NCBI RefSeq assembly: GCF_001315015.1
Contig: NZ_CP012917.1
Span: forward strand, 518,501 to 582,500
DNA from: Azospirillum brasilense
GTDB taxonomy: Bacteria > Pseudomonadota > Alphaproteobacteria > Azospirillales > Azospirillaceae
Reading direction: 5' to 3'
Length of the DNA stretch: 64,000 nucleotides
The notes under the pieces are model-generated. The model had not been told where the DNA came from. It did not search any database and saw only the letters and a list, made by a program, of their open reading frames with translations. Each line of letters begins with the position of its first letter. Position 1 is the stretch's first letter. This document shows, piece by piece, positions 29,582-38,377 of the stretch. The translations under genes and the position numbers were made by a program.

Positions 29582-30547
29582 TCAGTAGGCGTCCTTGCGG
29601 CGTTCGTACTCGGCCTTGGCGGTGTCGGGGGTGAACAGCGCCGATTCCGTCTGGATCCATTTCGGCGGCGCCTTGCCGTCCTTCTTGAAGGCGACCAGCG
29701 CGTCGAAGGCGGGGCCGGCCATGTTGGGCGTCAGTTCCACGGTCGCGTTGGCCTCGCCGTCGGCCATCGCCTTGAAGATGTCGGGCACGCCGTCGATGGA
29801 CACGACCAGGATGTCCTTGCCCGGCTTCAGCCCGGCCTCCTTGATCGCCTGGATGGCGCCGACCGCCATGTCGTCGTTGTGGGCGTAGACCGCGCAGATG
29901 CCCTTGCCGCCGTTCTCCGCCTTGATGAAGCTCTCCATCACCTCCTTGCCCTTGGCGCGGGTGAAGTCGCCGGACTGGGTGCGGACGATCTTCATGCCGG
30001 GGTTCTTGGCGACGACCTCGTCGAAGCCCTTCTTGCGGTTGATGGCGGGGGAGGAGCCGACGGTGCCCTGGAGTTCGACCACGTTGCAGGTGCCGCCGGT
30101 CTGCTTGGCCAGCCATTCGCCGGCAACCCGGCCCTCCAGCACCGTGTCGGAGGTGACGGCGGTCATGTAGAGGCCGGGGTCCCGGGTCTCGATCTGGCGG
30201 TCGAGCAGGACGACCGGGATCTTCGCCTCCTTCGCCTCCTTCAGCACCGAATCCCACCCGGTGGCCACCACGGGGGCGATGAAGATGGCGTCCACGCCCT
30301 GGGCGACGAAGGAACGCACGGCCTTGATCTGGTTTTCCTGCTTCTGCTGGGCGTCGGAGATCTTCAGGTCGATCCCGCGCTTCTCGGCCTCCGTCTTGGC
30401 GGTCTTGGTCTCGGCGGCGCGCCAGCCCGATTCCGAGCCGATCTGCGAGAAGCCGACCACCAGTTTCTTGTCGGCGGCCTGCGCACCGCCGAGCCCGATC
30501 AACAAGGCCGCGGCGGCAGCGGCGGAGATCAGCCATGTCCTGGACAT
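29582..30547 (-). CDS. ytfQ: Periplasmic sugar-binding protein, YtfQ-like
   Basis: This 321-residue secreted protein has a signal peptide (residues 1 to about 24, ending GGAQA). It has the LacI-type periplasmic-binding fold: VVGFSQIGSESGWRAAET, FIAPVVATGWDSVL, LLDRQIETRDPGLY, and YAHNDDMAVGAIQAI. These segments closely follow E. coli YtfQ, which binds galactofuranose. It is first in the operon ytfQ-ytfR-ytfT-yjfF. A promoter with an ATACGA-type operator precedes it at 30618-30659. The ketoglutaric semialdehyde dehydrogenase gene ends 175 bp upstream on the same strand. Confidence 0.92.
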   Translation of the reverse strand: MSRTWLISAAAAAALLIGLGGAQAADKKLVVGFSQIGSESGWRAAETKTAKTEAEKRGIDLKISDAQQKQENQIKAVRSFVAQGVDAIFIAPVVATGWDSVLKEAKEAKIPVVLLDRQIETRDPGLYMTAVTSDTVLEGRVAGEWLAKQTGGTCNVVELQGTVGSSPAINRKKGFDEVVAKNPGMKIVRTQSGDFTRAKGKEVMESFIKAENGGKGICAVYAHNDDMAVGAIQAIKEAGLKPGKDILVVSIDGVPDIFKAMADGEANATVELTPNMAGPAFDALVAFKKDGKAPPKWIQTESALFTPDTAKAEYERRKDAY

Positions 30548-30617
30548 ACCGTTTCACTCCCCTGGGTGTCTTGTCATCGATTCGGGCGGCGCCCGCTCGC
30601 ATCTGTTCGTTGAGCCA

Positions 30618-30659
30618 ACATTAGGCATCGAAAACCATATCTGTCCAATACGATTCTCG
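30618..30659 (-). promoter_or_regulatory. ytfQ promoter with ATACGA operator
   Basis: Read on the minus strand, AATCGTATTGGACAG supplies a TTGGAC -35 box (30643-30648) and TAATGT (30618-30623) the -10, with a 19-base spacer. The ATACGA half-site (30648-30653) overlaps the -35 box. The arrangement is repeated at the lactonase and chvE promoters. Confidence 0.6.
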
Positions 30660-30722
30660 ACCGAAGCGATACCGAAACCGGCATGATCGCCCGATGCGGG
30701 CAATGCGTTGCCGGTCCTTCCC

Positions 30723-32303
30723 TCACTCTTGTCCCGGCACGCCGTCAATCCGCCGCCACAGGTCGAGCGGGTTGCCGTCGCGCAGCGCCTCCGGCAGCAG
30801 GGCGGCGGGAATGTCCTGGTAGCAGACCGGGCGCAGAAAGCGCCGGATCGCCAAGGTGCCGACCGAGGTGGTCCGGCTGTCCGAGGTCGCCGGGAAGGGG
30901 CCGCCATGGACCATGGCGTGGCAGACCTCCACCCCGGTCGGCCAGCCGTTGGCCAGGATGCGGCCCGCCTTGCGCTCCAGCGTCGGCAGCAGGGCGGCCA
31001 CGGCGTCGCCGTCCGCCGGCTCCATCTGCACGGTCACGGTGAGCTGGCCCTCCAGCCGCTCGGCGACGGTCCGCATCGCCGCCGCGTCCGGGCAACGGAT
31101 CAGCAGCGACGCCGCCCCGAACACCTCGTCCTGCAGGGCCGGGTCGGCGAGGAAGGCATCGGCCGTCGTGCCGAACAAAGCGGCTTGCGCCTGGTTGGGA
31201 CCGCTGCAGGCCAGTCCGCGAGCCAGCGTCGCCACGGCGGCGCTGCCGGACAGCCGTGCCACCCCCGAATCATAGGCGGCGCGGATGGCCGGGGTCAGCA
31301 TGGTCGAAGCGGCGCTGCCGCCCAGCGCCTCCACCGCGACGGCCACGAAACGGTCGAGGTCCGGCCCGTCGATACCCAGCAGGATGCCGGGGTTGGTGCA
31401 GAACTGGCCGGCGCCCATGGTCAACGAGGCCACGAAGCCCTTGCCCAGCGCCTCCGCCCGCGCGGCCAGCGCCGCCGGCATCAGGAAGACCGGATTGATG
31501 CTGCTCATCTCCGCATAGACCGGGATCGGCTCGGGCCGGCGGGCCGCCGCCGCCATCAGGGCAAGGCCGCCGCCGCGCGAGCCGGTGAAGCCCACCGCCT
31601 TGATGCGCGGGTCGGTGACCAGCGCCGTTCCGATGGGGTTGCCGACGCCGAACAGCAGCGAGAAGACGCCCTCGGGCAATCCGCAGGAGGCCACCGCCGC
31701 CTGGATGGCCCGGCCGACCAGCTCCGACGTGCCAGGATGGGCGGAATGGCCCTTGACCACCACCGGGCAGCCGGCGGCAAGAGCCGACGCGGTGTCGCCC
31801 CCGGCCACCGAGAAGGCCAGCGGAAAATTCGACGCGCCGAACACCGCGACCGGGCCGAGCGGGATGTGGCGCTGCCGGACATCGGGGCGCGGCAGCGGCT
31901 TGCGCTCCGGCTGGGCCGGGTCGATGCGGGCCTCCAGCCAGCCGCCCTCGCGCACCGTCTGGGCGAACAGGCGGAGCTGGCCGACGGTGCGCCCCCGCTC
32001 CCCCTCCAGCCGCGGGCGCGGCAGGCCGCTCTCGGCCATGGCGCGGAGGATCAGCGCGTCGCCGAGGTCGAGGATGTTCGCGGCGATGGTTTCCAGGAAG
32101 GCGGCCCGCGCCTCCAGCCCGGTCTCGCGGAAGGCGTCGAAGGCGGCCCAGGCCAGCGCACAGGCGCGCTCGACCTCCGCCACCCCGCCGCCGCCGAAGG
32201 CCGGCTCCAGCTCCGCGCCGGTGGCGGGATCGACGGCGCGGAACTCGCCGTCGGAGCCGCGGTGGCTCCGCGCGCCGATCAGCATCTCGCCGGTGATGGT
32301 CAT
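30723..32303 (-). CDS. 2-oxoglutarate (alpha-ketoglutaric) semialdehyde dehydrogenase
   Basis: This 526-residue NAD(P)-dependent aldehyde dehydrogenase should oxidise 2-oxoglutaric semialdehyde to 2-oxoglutarate, the last step of the non-phosphorylative pentose route. It has GASNFPLAFSVAGGDTASALA and VKGHSAHPGTS, the general base Glu265 (AEMSSINPVF), and the nucleophile Cys302 (GAGQFCTNPGI). Its length and the GAGQFC-TNPG signature match the long KGSADH types (II/III of Azospirillum) rather than the 480-residue succinate-semialdehyde-like type I. It lies 37 bp after the keto-deoxy-acid dehydratase in one transcript. The acid-sugar types use the same enzyme, so glucarate or hydroxyproline use cannot be excluded. 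Confidence 0.88.
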   Translation of the reverse strand: MTITGEMLIGARSHRGSDGEFRAVDPATGAELEPAFGGGGVAEVERACALAWAAFDAFRETGLEARAAFLETIAANILDLGDALILRAMAESGLPRPRLEGERGRTVGQLRLFAQTVREGGWLEARIDPAQPERKPLPRPDVRQRHIPLGPVAVFGASNFPLAFSVAGGDTASALAAGCPVVVKGHSAHPGTSELVGRAIQAAVASCGLPEGVFSLLFGVGNPIGTALVTDPRIKAVGFTGSRGGGLALMAAAARRPEPIPVYAEMSSINPVFLMPAALAARAEALGKGFVASLTMGAGQFCTNPGILLGIDGPDLDRFVAVAVEALGGSAASTMLTPAIRAAYDSGVARLSGSAAVATLARGLACSGPNQAQAALFGTTADAFLADPALQDEVFGAASLLIRCPDAAAMRTVAERLEGQLTVTVQMEPADGDAVAALLPTLERKAGRILANGWPTGVEVCHAMVHGGPFPATSDSRTTSVGTLAIRRFLRPVCYQDIPAALLPEALRDGNPLDLWRRIDGVPGQE

Positions 32304-32340
32304 CTGGGTTCTCCCGGTTTGGCGAGGGGTGGCGCGGTCC

Positions 32341-33267
32341 TCAGCGCGCCCAGCGCAGGACCAGCGGGTCGAGGCGGCGGGCGGCGTCGAGCAGGCCGGC
32401 GCGGCTGGCCGGCTGCGGGTCGGCCAGCGGGTGGCGCACAGCGTCGCAGGCGATGATGCCGCCCTCCTTCATCAGGATCTTGGCGGTGGCGAGCCCACAC
32501 TGGCGATTCTCGTGGTTGATCAGCGGCAGCCAGCGCCCGTAGGCCGCCACCGCCGCCTCGCGGTCGCCGGCCAGGAAGGGGTCGATGATCTGGCGGATGC
32601 CGTCGGGATAGCCGCCGCCGGTCATGGCGCCGGTGGCCCCGGCGTCGAGATCGGCCAGCAGGGTGATCGCCTCCTCGCCGTCCCACGGTCCCTCGATGGC
32701 GTCGCCGCCCAGCTCGATCAGCCGGCGCAGCTTGGCGGCGGCCTGCGGCACCTCGACCTTGAAGTAGGCGACGTTGGCGATCTCCCGCGCCATGCGGGCC
32801 AGCAGTTCCGCCGACAGCGTGGTGCCGCTGACCGGGGCGTCCTGGATCATGATCGGGATGTCGATGGCGTCGGACACCCGCTGGAAGAAGGAGACGATGC
32901 CTGCCTCGGGCACGCGGATGGTGGCGCCGTGGTAGGGCGGCATGACCATCACCATGGCGGCCCCCAGCTCCTGGGCGCGGCGGCTGCGCGCGGCGCAGGC
33001 GGCGGTGCTGAAATGGGTGGTGGTGACGATGACCGGCACCCGGCCGGCGACGTGGCCGAGGATGGTCTCCATCAGCAGCTCGCGCTCGGCGTCGGTCAGC
33101 ACGAACTGCTCGGAGAAGTTGGCGAGGATGCACAGGCCGTCGGAGCCGGCGTCGATCATGAAATCGACGCAGCGCGTCTGCCCGGCGAGGTCAAGGTCCC
33201 CCGTCTCGGTGAAGATGGTGGGGACGACCGGGAACACTCCCCGGTAAGGGCGGGCGCTGGGGGCCAT
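32341..33267 (-). CDS. araD: 2-keto-3-deoxy-L-arabonate dehydratase (DHDPS/NAL family)
   Basis: This 308-residue TIM-barrel enzyme of the dihydrodipicolinate synthase family has the Schiff-base lysine at Lys170 (YFKVEVPQ) and the VPVIVTTTHFSTA segment. Neighbour genes point to dehydration of L-2-keto-3-deoxyarabonate to 2-oxoglutaric semialdehyde, the reaction of Azospirillum AraD. A keto-deoxy-galactonate aldolase-like role is the alternative. The start at 33267 follows AGAAGGAC; the longer open frame is not supported. It sits between the lactonase (40 bp) and the semialdehyde dehydrogenase (37 bp), in reaction order within one transcript. Confidence 0.85.
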   Translation of the reverse strand: MAPSARPYRGVFPVVPTIFTETGDLDLAGQTRCVDFMIDAGSDGLCILANFSEQFVLTDAERELLMETILGHVAGRVPVIVTTTHFSTAACAARSRRAQELGAAMVMVMPPYHGATIRVPEAGIVSFFQRVSDAIDIPIMIQDAPVSGTTLSAELLARMAREIANVAYFKVEVPQAAAKLRRLIELGGDAIEGPWDGEEAITLLADLDAGATGAMTGGGYPDGIRQIIDPFLAGDREAAVAAYGRWLPLINHENRQCGLATAKILMKEGGIIACDAVRHPLADPQPASRAGLLDAARRLDPLVLRWAR

Positions 33268-33307
33268 GGCCGTTGGGGTCCTTCTGTCGGGTGGATTGCG
33301 GGCCGGA

Positions 33308-34192
33308 TCAGCCGGGCGGATGCCCGAAGCGGCCGGGCGGCAGGCCGCGAACGCCGCTGGGATCGCACTCGAACAGCGCGCCGGCCAGCGGTTCGTCCGG
33401 CCGGCCATGCGCTGCGGTGGTCACGAACAGCCGGTCGAGGGCGGGGCCGGCGAAGACACAGGAGGTGACCCGCGACACCGGCAGCTTAATCGCGCGGTCG
33501 AGCGTGCCGTCGGGCCGGAAGCGGCTGACCCGACCGCCGTCCCAATGGGCCACCCACAGGCCGCCCTCGGCGTCGCAGGTCATGCCGTCGGGATAGCCGT
33601 CGGCCTCGGCGAAGCGGATGTGGGCGCGCTTTCCGGACAGTCGCCCTGCGCCGTCCAGATCGAAGGCGTGGATCGTCCGCGCCGCGCTGTCGGTGTGGTA
33701 GAGCGTCCGCCCGTCCGGCGACAGGGCCGGTCCGTTGGCGACGGTGTAGCCATCGTCCACACGCGCGATCGAGCCGTCGGGGTCGAGCCGGTGGAAGGCG
33801 CCGGACGGCGCTTCCTCCCCGTCGTCCATGCTGCCGATCCACAAGCGCCCCTGCGCGTCGGCCTTGGCGTCGTTCAGCCGGTTGCCCGGCCGGTCGGGGT
33901 CGATCCGCGCCAGTTCCCCGGCGATCACCGCGCGGCCCGGCTCCAGCCGCAGGCGGACCACCCGGCGCGAGCGCAGCCCGGCGATGAAGCCGTCGCCATC
34001 GGCGCACTCCACCAGCCAGCAGGCGGCGTCCTCCAGCGCCCAGTCCGCTTGGGACCCGTCGTCGAGCCCGTGACGCAGGATCCGCGATCCGTGGATGTCG
34101 ACGAAGAAGACGGCGCCCTGCCCCGGCGCCCACAGCGGGCCTTCGCCCAAGAGCGCGCGGGCGGGCCAGACGCAACGAACCTCCTGCGGCAT
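33308..34192 (-). CDS. araB: Sugar lactonase, SMP-30/gluconolactonase family (L-arabinolactonase-like)
   Basis: This 294-residue six-bladed beta-propeller of the SMP-30/regucalcin family opens the aldonolactone ring made by the sugar dehydrogenase. It has LLGEGPLWAPGQGAVFFVDI with the metal-binding Glu, GNRLNDAKADAQGRLWIGSMD (Asn/Asp ligands), and DGYTVANGPALSPDGRTLYHTDS. The start at 34192 follows GGGAGG. It is the first gene of the minus-strand catabolic transcript and is divergent from the LysR regulator, sharing a 153-bp region with several ATACGA sites. Confidence 0.9.
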   Translation of the reverse strand: MPQEVRCVWPARALLGEGPLWAPGQGAVFFVDIHGSRILRHGLDDGSQADWALEDAACWLVECADGDGFIAGLRSRRVVRLRLEPGRAVIAGELARIDPDRPGNRLNDAKADAQGRLWIGSMDDGEEAPSGAFHRLDPDGSIARVDDGYTVANGPALSPDGRTLYHTDSAARTIHAFDLDGAGRLSGKRAHIRFAEADGYPDGMTCDAEGGLWVAHWDGGRVSRFRPDGTLDRAIKLPVSRVTSCVFAGPALDRLFVTTAAHGRPDEPLAGALFECDPSGVRGLPPGRFGHPPG

Positions 34193-34246
34193 GCCGTCTC
34201 GCCTCCCCCCCTCGCGGTCCCGTTCTGAATTTTGTTGACCACGCCA

Positions 34247-34312
34247 ACAATAGAGAGCGTTCTGATACGCGTCCAATACGAATATCGGCGCCGGCGATAC
34301 GAGATTTCGTAT
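34247..34312. promoter_or_regulatory. Divergent araB/gbpR control region with ATACGA operators
   Basis: On the minus strand, TTGGAC (34271-34276) and TATTGT (34247-34252) form a promoter with an 18-base spacer toward the lactonase. An ATACGA half-site lies at 34276-34281. A perfect inverted repeat ATACGA-GATT-TCGTAT lies at 34297-34312, nearer the LysR gene, and has the T-x(n)-A symmetry expected of a LysR box. Confidence 0.65.
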
Positions 34313-34345
34313 GGCGGTGGCGCCGCCAGACCGGAGACCCCGCCC

Positions 34346-35374
34346 GTGACCCCGCACCGTTTCCCGGCCAACTGGTTCCTCAAGGCCCGGCTGAAGCTGC
34401 GCCATCTCCAGCTCTTCGTGGCGCTCGACGAGCACCGCAACCTGCACCGCGCCGCCGCCAGCCTGACCATGTCGCAGCCGGCCGCCTCGAAGCTGCTGGG
34501 CGACCTGGAGGAGTCGCTGGGCGTCACCCTGTTCGAGCGCCATGGCCGCGGCGTCGAGCCGAACTGGTACGGCGGCCTGATGATCCGCCACGCACGGACG
34601 ATCCTCAGCGGCTTGCAGGAGGCGGGGGAGGAGCTGAACGACCTGCTGGCCGGCCACAGCGGCAGCGTTTCCATCGGCACGGTGATGGCCCCGGCGGTGG
34701 AACTGGTGGTGCCGGTGATCACCACGCTGACCCGCGATCACCCCGACCTGAAGATCGCCGTGGCGGTGGAGACCAGCGACGTGCTGGCCGAGCGGGTCCG
34801 GCAGGGCGTGATGGATTTCGCGATCGGCCGCCTGCCCGACCACGTCGACGCATCGTGCTTCGACTATCAGGAAATCAGCAGCGAGGAGCTGTGCTTCGTC
34901 TGCCGCGACGGCCACCCGCTGCTGCGGCTCGGCCGCCCGCTGACCGCGGCCGATCTGGTGGACGCCACCTGGATTCTCCAGCCCCTGGGCAGCCTGCTGC
35001 GCAGCCGGGTCGAGGCGCTGTTCCGCGCCGAGGGGGTTCCGCCGCCGCGCAAGGTGATCGAAAGCGCTTCCCCGGTCATCTCCCTGGCGATGGTGGCCGA
35101 GAACGATTCGGTCACCGTCTTCGCCCGCGCCCTTGCCCAGGTGTTCTCCCCCACCGGCAGCTGCACCATCGTGCCCTTCCACAAGCGCTTCAGCGTCGAG
35201 CCTTACGGCATTTTCTGGCTGAAGGACCGCCCGCTGTCGCCGGGCGCCCGCACCGCCCTGGCCGCTCTGCGCGCGGCGTCCGACACCAAGATGCGCCGCG
35301 CGCTGGAAATGCCGCAGCCAAGCTCTTCAAGTGATATCGAAATGTGTATGGATTCCGCCAATAATCGTATTTGA
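34346..35374 (+). CDS. gbpR: LysR-family regulator of sugar uptake and catabolism (GbpR-like)
   Basis: This 342-residue regulator has an N-terminal winged helix (RLKLRHLQLFVALDEHRNLHRAAASL, then MSQPAASKLLGDLEESLG) and a LysR effector domain beginning near residue 95. Its place between a sugar lactonase and a chvE-type gene, plus the ARLKLRHLQLF start, matches GbpR, which in Agrobacterium controls chvE in response to galactose and arabinose. The GTG at 34346 is preferred because GGAG lies nine bases upstream; the open frame extends 38 codons further into the operator region. It probably acts on the ATACGA sites at its own and neighbouring promoters. Confidence 0.88.
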   Translation: MTPHRFPANWFLKARLKLRHLQLFVALDEHRNLHRAAASLTMSQPAASKLLGDLEESLGVTLFERHGRGVEPNWYGGLMIRHARTILSGLQEAGEELNDLLAGHSGSVSIGTVMAPAVELVVPVITTLTRDHPDLKIAVAVETSDVLAERVRQGVMDFAIGRLPDHVDASCFDYQEISSEELCFVCRDGHPLLRLGRPLTAADLVDATWILQPLGSLLRSRVEALFRAEGVPPPRKVIESASPVISLAMVAENDSVTVFARALAQVFSPTGSCTIVPFHKRFSVEPYGIFWLKDRPLSPGARTALAALRAASDTKMRRALEMPQPSSSSDIEMCMDSANNRI

Positions 35375-35399
35375 CAGTTATGGTTTTTCGGCCGATTGC
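35363..35399 (+). promoter_or_regulatory. chvE promoter with ATACGA operator
   Basis: TTGACA (35371-35376) is preceded by AATCGTAT, containing the TCGTAT half-site (35365-35370). GATTGC follows after 17 bases as a weak -10. AATCGTATTTGACAG differs at one base from the ytfQ promoter, and the likeness continues through TATGGTTTT. Confidence 0.6.
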
Positions 35400-35489
35400 T
35401 AGCCTTACAAACATTGCGCCACCCGACACCCGTTCAAGTGCCGCGGGTGTGGCCAACCCGGTGCCGCAGAAGGGGGAGGAAATCGGCCC

Positions 35490-36566
35490 ATGTCTTCTTC
35501 GTTCACGACCACACTGGCCGGGATGGCCGTCGGTATGCTGGTCCTCGCCACCGGCACCAATCCGACTCTGGCGCAGGACAAGCCCACCGTCGGCATCGCG
35601 ATGCCCACCAAGTCCTCGGCCCGCTGGATCGACGACGGCAACAACATGGTCAAGCAGTTCCAAGCCAAGGGCTACAAGACCGACCTGCAATACGCCGAGG
35701 ACGACATCCCCAACCAGCTCGCCCAGATCGAGACGATGGTCGCCAAGAACAGCAAGGTCCTGGTGATTGCCGCCATCGACGGCACGACGCTGACCGACGT
35801 GCTCCAGCAGGCCAAGGACCGCGGCGTGAAGGTCATCGCCTACGACCGGCTGATCCGCGGGTCGGAGAATGTGGACTATTACGCGACCTTCGACAATTTC
35901 CAGGTCGGCGTGCTGCAGGGCAGCTACATCGTCGACGCGCTGGGCCTGAAGGACGGCAAAGGTCCCTTCAATATCGAGCTGTTCGGCGGCTCTCCCGACG
36001 ACAACAACGCCTATTTCTTCTACAACGGCGCCATGTCGGTGCTGCAGCCCTACATTGACAGCGGCAAGCTGACGGTGGGCAGCGGTCAGGTGGGCATGGA
36101 CAAGGTGTCCACCCTGCGCTGGGACGGCGCCACCGCCCAGGCCCGCATGGACAATCTGCTGAGCGCCTTTTACGGCAACCGCCGCGTCGACGCCGTGCTG
36201 TCGCCCTACGACGGGATCAGCATCGGCATCATCTCCTCGCTGAAGGGGGTCGGCTACGGCTCGCCGTCGCAGCCGATGCCGGTGGTGACCGGCCAGGACG
36301 CCGAGGTCCCCTCGATCAAGTCGATCCTGGCGGGCGAGCAGCGCGCCACCGTCTTCAAGGACACCCGCGAGCTTGCCCGGATCACGGTGGAGATGGTCGA
36401 CGCGGTGCTGGGCGGCGGCACGCCGCCGGTCAACGACACCAAGACCTACGACAACGGCAAGAAGGTCGTCCCGGCCTATCTGCTCAAGCCGGTCAGCGTG
36501 GACGCCTCCAACTGGAAGGGCACGCTGGTCGACAGCGGCTACTACACCGAAGCCCAGTTCAAGTGA
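35490..36566 (+). CDS. chvE: Periplasmic sugar-binding protein, ChvE/SbpA type
   Basis: This 358-residue secreted receptor has a signal peptide ending near TLAQDK. The mature part matches ChvE: VGIAMPTKSSARWIDDGNNM, QTQYAEDD-like DLQYAEDDIPNQ, IAAIDGTTLTDVL, and VTGQDAEVPSIKSI. ChvE-type proteins bind galactose, arabinose, fucose and glucose, feed the GguAB importer, and in Azospirillum (SbpA) and Agrobacterium also signal to chemoreceptors or VirA. AGGGGGAGGA precedes the ATG. The ATPase gene follows after 227 bp that contain a palindromic repeat, which may hold the receptor at higher level than the membrane parts. Confidence 0.95.
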   Translation: MSSSFTTTLAGMAVGMLVLATGTNPTLAQDKPTVGIAMPTKSSARWIDDGNNMVKQFQAKGYKTDLQYAEDDIPNQLAQIETMVAKNSKVLVIAAIDGTTLTDVLQQAKDRGVKVIAYDRLIRGSENVDYYATFDNFQVGVLQGSYIVDALGLKDGKGPFNIELFGGSPDDNNAYFFYNGAMSVLQPYIDSGKLTVGSGQVGMDKVSTLRWDGATAQARMDNLLSAFYGNRRVDAVLSPYDGISIGIISSLKGVGYGSPSQPMPVVTGQDAEVPSIKSILAGEQRATVFKDTRELARITVEMVDAVLGGGTPPVNDTKTYDNGKKVVPAYLLKPVSVDASNWKGTLVDSGYYTEAQFK

Positions 36567-36603
36567 CGCAACGGCGCGGGGCGGGCGCACTTGGCTTTCA
36601 TAA

Positions 36604-36720
36604 CCCTCTCCCCTCTGGGGAGAGGGTGGCCCGGAGGGCCGGTGAGGGGGATGCGCGTGACGGTGCGTCCGGCAAAAGCGCAACCCCCTCACCCTAACCC
36701 TCTCCCCAGAGGGGAGAGGG
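36604..36720 (+). repeat. Compound palindromic repeat, copy B (between chvE and gguA)
   Basis: It consists of two copies of CCCTCTCCCC/GGGGAGAGGG hairpins, a GGCCC-GGAG-GGGCC hairpin, and the closing stem GGTGAGGGG/CCCCTCACC around a spacer ending GCAAAAGCGCAA. It lies inside the transport operon, in the same orientation as copies A and C. Confidence 0.92.
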
Positions 36721-36793
36721 GATTGAAAATGCGAGCGACCCGCCACCGGCCTGAGGTGCGCTCGGACGATCGCAGGTTCCTCGGAGGATTCTC

Positions 36794-38377
36794 ATGGACT
36801 CCATCCTGGAGCGGTCCAGTCTGGCGATGCCGATCCTGGAGATGAAGGGCATCACCAAGACGTTTCCCGGCGTGAAGGCGCTGGATGACGTCAACCTGTC
36901 GGTTCGCGAGGGCGAGATCCACGCGCTGATCGGCGAGAACGGCGCCGGCAAGTCGACGCTGATGAAGGTGCTGAGCGGGGTCTACCCACAAGGCAGCTTT
37001 GACGGCGAAATCCGCTTCCGCGGCCAGCCGCAGGCCTTCCGCGGCATCGCCGACAGCGAGCGGCTGGGCATCATCATCATCCACCAGGAGCTGGCGCTCG
37101 TCCCCCTGCTGTCGATCACCGAGAACCTCTTCCTCGGCAACGAGCAGGCAAGCCGCGGCGTGATCGACTGGGACGCCGCCACCCTGCGGGCGCGGGAGCT
37201 GCTGCGGCTGGTCGGGCTGCACGACCCGCCGGAGACCCTGATCACCGACATCGGCGTCGGCAAGCAGCAGCTCGTGGAGATCGCCAAGGCGCTGTCCAAG
37301 GAGGTCAAGCTGCTGATCCTGGACGAGCCGACCGCCAGCCTGAACGAGAGCGACAGCGACGCCCTGCTGGACCTGCTGCTGCAATTCAAGGCGCGCGGCA
37401 TCGCCTCCATCCTCATCTCGCACAAGCTGAACGAGATCGCCAAGGTCGCCGACCGGGTAACCATCCTGCGCGACGGCACGACGGTGGAGACGCTGGACTG
37501 CCGCGAGGCCGCGGTCAGCCAGGACCGCATCATCCGCGGCATGGTCGGGCGCGCCCTGTCAGACCGCTACCCCAAACGGACCACCGTGCCCGGCGACGTG
37601 CTGTTCGAGGTGAAGGGGTGGAGCGCCGACCACCCGGCCCATCCCGGCCGGCGCGTCGTCCGCGACGTGAACCTGACCGTCCGCCGCGGCGAGGTGGTGG
37701 GCATCGCCGGGCTGATGGGCGCCGGCCGCACCGAGTTCGCGATGAGCCTGTTCGGCCGCTCCTACGGCCGGAACATCCGCGGGCAGGCCTTCCTCGACGG
37801 GCGGGCGATCGACGTCTCGACCATCAGCCGGGCCATGGCGAACGGCCTCGCCTACGCGACGGAGGACCGCAAGCATCTCGGCCTCGTGCTCGACAACGAC
37901 ATCCGCCACAACGTCACGCTGGCGAACCTCAGGGGGGTGGCGAAACGCTGGGTCATCGACCATGAGCGCGAGGTCCAGGTGGCCGAGGAGTTCCGGCGCC
38001 GGCTGCGCATCCGCTGCCCCGACGTGTTCCAGGAGACGGTCAACCTGTCGGGCGGCAACCAGCAGAAGGTCGTGCTCAGCAAGTGGCTGTTCGCCGACCC
38101 GAAGGTGCTGATCCTCGACGAACCGACCCGCGGCATCGACGTCGGCGCCAAGTACGAGATCTACACCATCATCAACCAGTTGGTCGCCGAGGGCCGGGGC
38201 GTCGTCCTGATCTCCTCGGAGATGCCGGAGCTGCTGGGCGTCGCCGACCGCATCTGCGTGATGAACGCCGGCGAAATGGTCGCCGAGATGCCGGCGGCCG
38301 AGGCCAGCCAGGAGAAAATCATGCGGGCGATCATGCGCTCCGGCGAGACGCTGATGTCCGGGGAGGCTCTGCCATGA
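36794..38377 (+). CDS. gguA: Sugar ABC transporter ATPase GguA
   Basis: This 527-residue double ATPase energises the ChvE-dependent importer. Domain 1 has ALIGENGAGKST (45-55) and LILDEPTASLNES, with a reduced signature (VGKQQLVEIAKAL). Domain 2 has GLMGAGRTE, NLSGGNQQKVVLSKWL and LILDEPTRGIDVG. The order chvE-gguA-gguB matches Agrobacterium. A GGAGGA site lies six bases before the ATG. Its stop overlaps the gguB start (ATGA). Confidence 0.95.
   Translation: MDSILERSSLAMPILEMKGITKTFPGVKALDDVNLSVREGEIHALIGENGAGKSTLMKVLSGVYPQGSFDGEIRFRGQPQAFRGIADSERLGIIIIHQELALVPLLSITENLFLGNEQASRGVIDWDAATLRARELLRLVGLHDPPETLITDIGVGKQQLVEIAKALSKEVKLLILDEPTASLNESDSDALLDLLLQFKARGIASILISHKLNEIAKVADRVTILRDGTTVETLDCREAAVSQDRIIRGMVGRALSDRYPKRTTVPGDVLFEVKGWSADHPAHPGRRVVRDVNLTVRRGEVVGIAGLMGAGRTEFAMSLFGRSYGRNIRGQAFLDGRAIDVSTISRAMANGLAYATEDRKHLGLVLDNDIRHNVTLANLRGVAKRWVIDHEREVQVAEEFRRRLRIRCPDVFQETVNLSGGNQQKVVLSKWLFADPKVLILDEPTRGIDVGAKYEIYTIINQLVAEGRGVVLISSEMPELLGVADRICVMNAGEMVAEMPAAEASQEKIMRAIMRSGETLMSGEALP

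Noticed and set aside
36603..36720. Repeat copies B, C and D as small genes encoding PHPNPLPRGERG-like peptides
   Set aside because: The peptides simply follow the hairpin sequence in every frame, and no ribosome site is present. Only copy A lies in a real gene.
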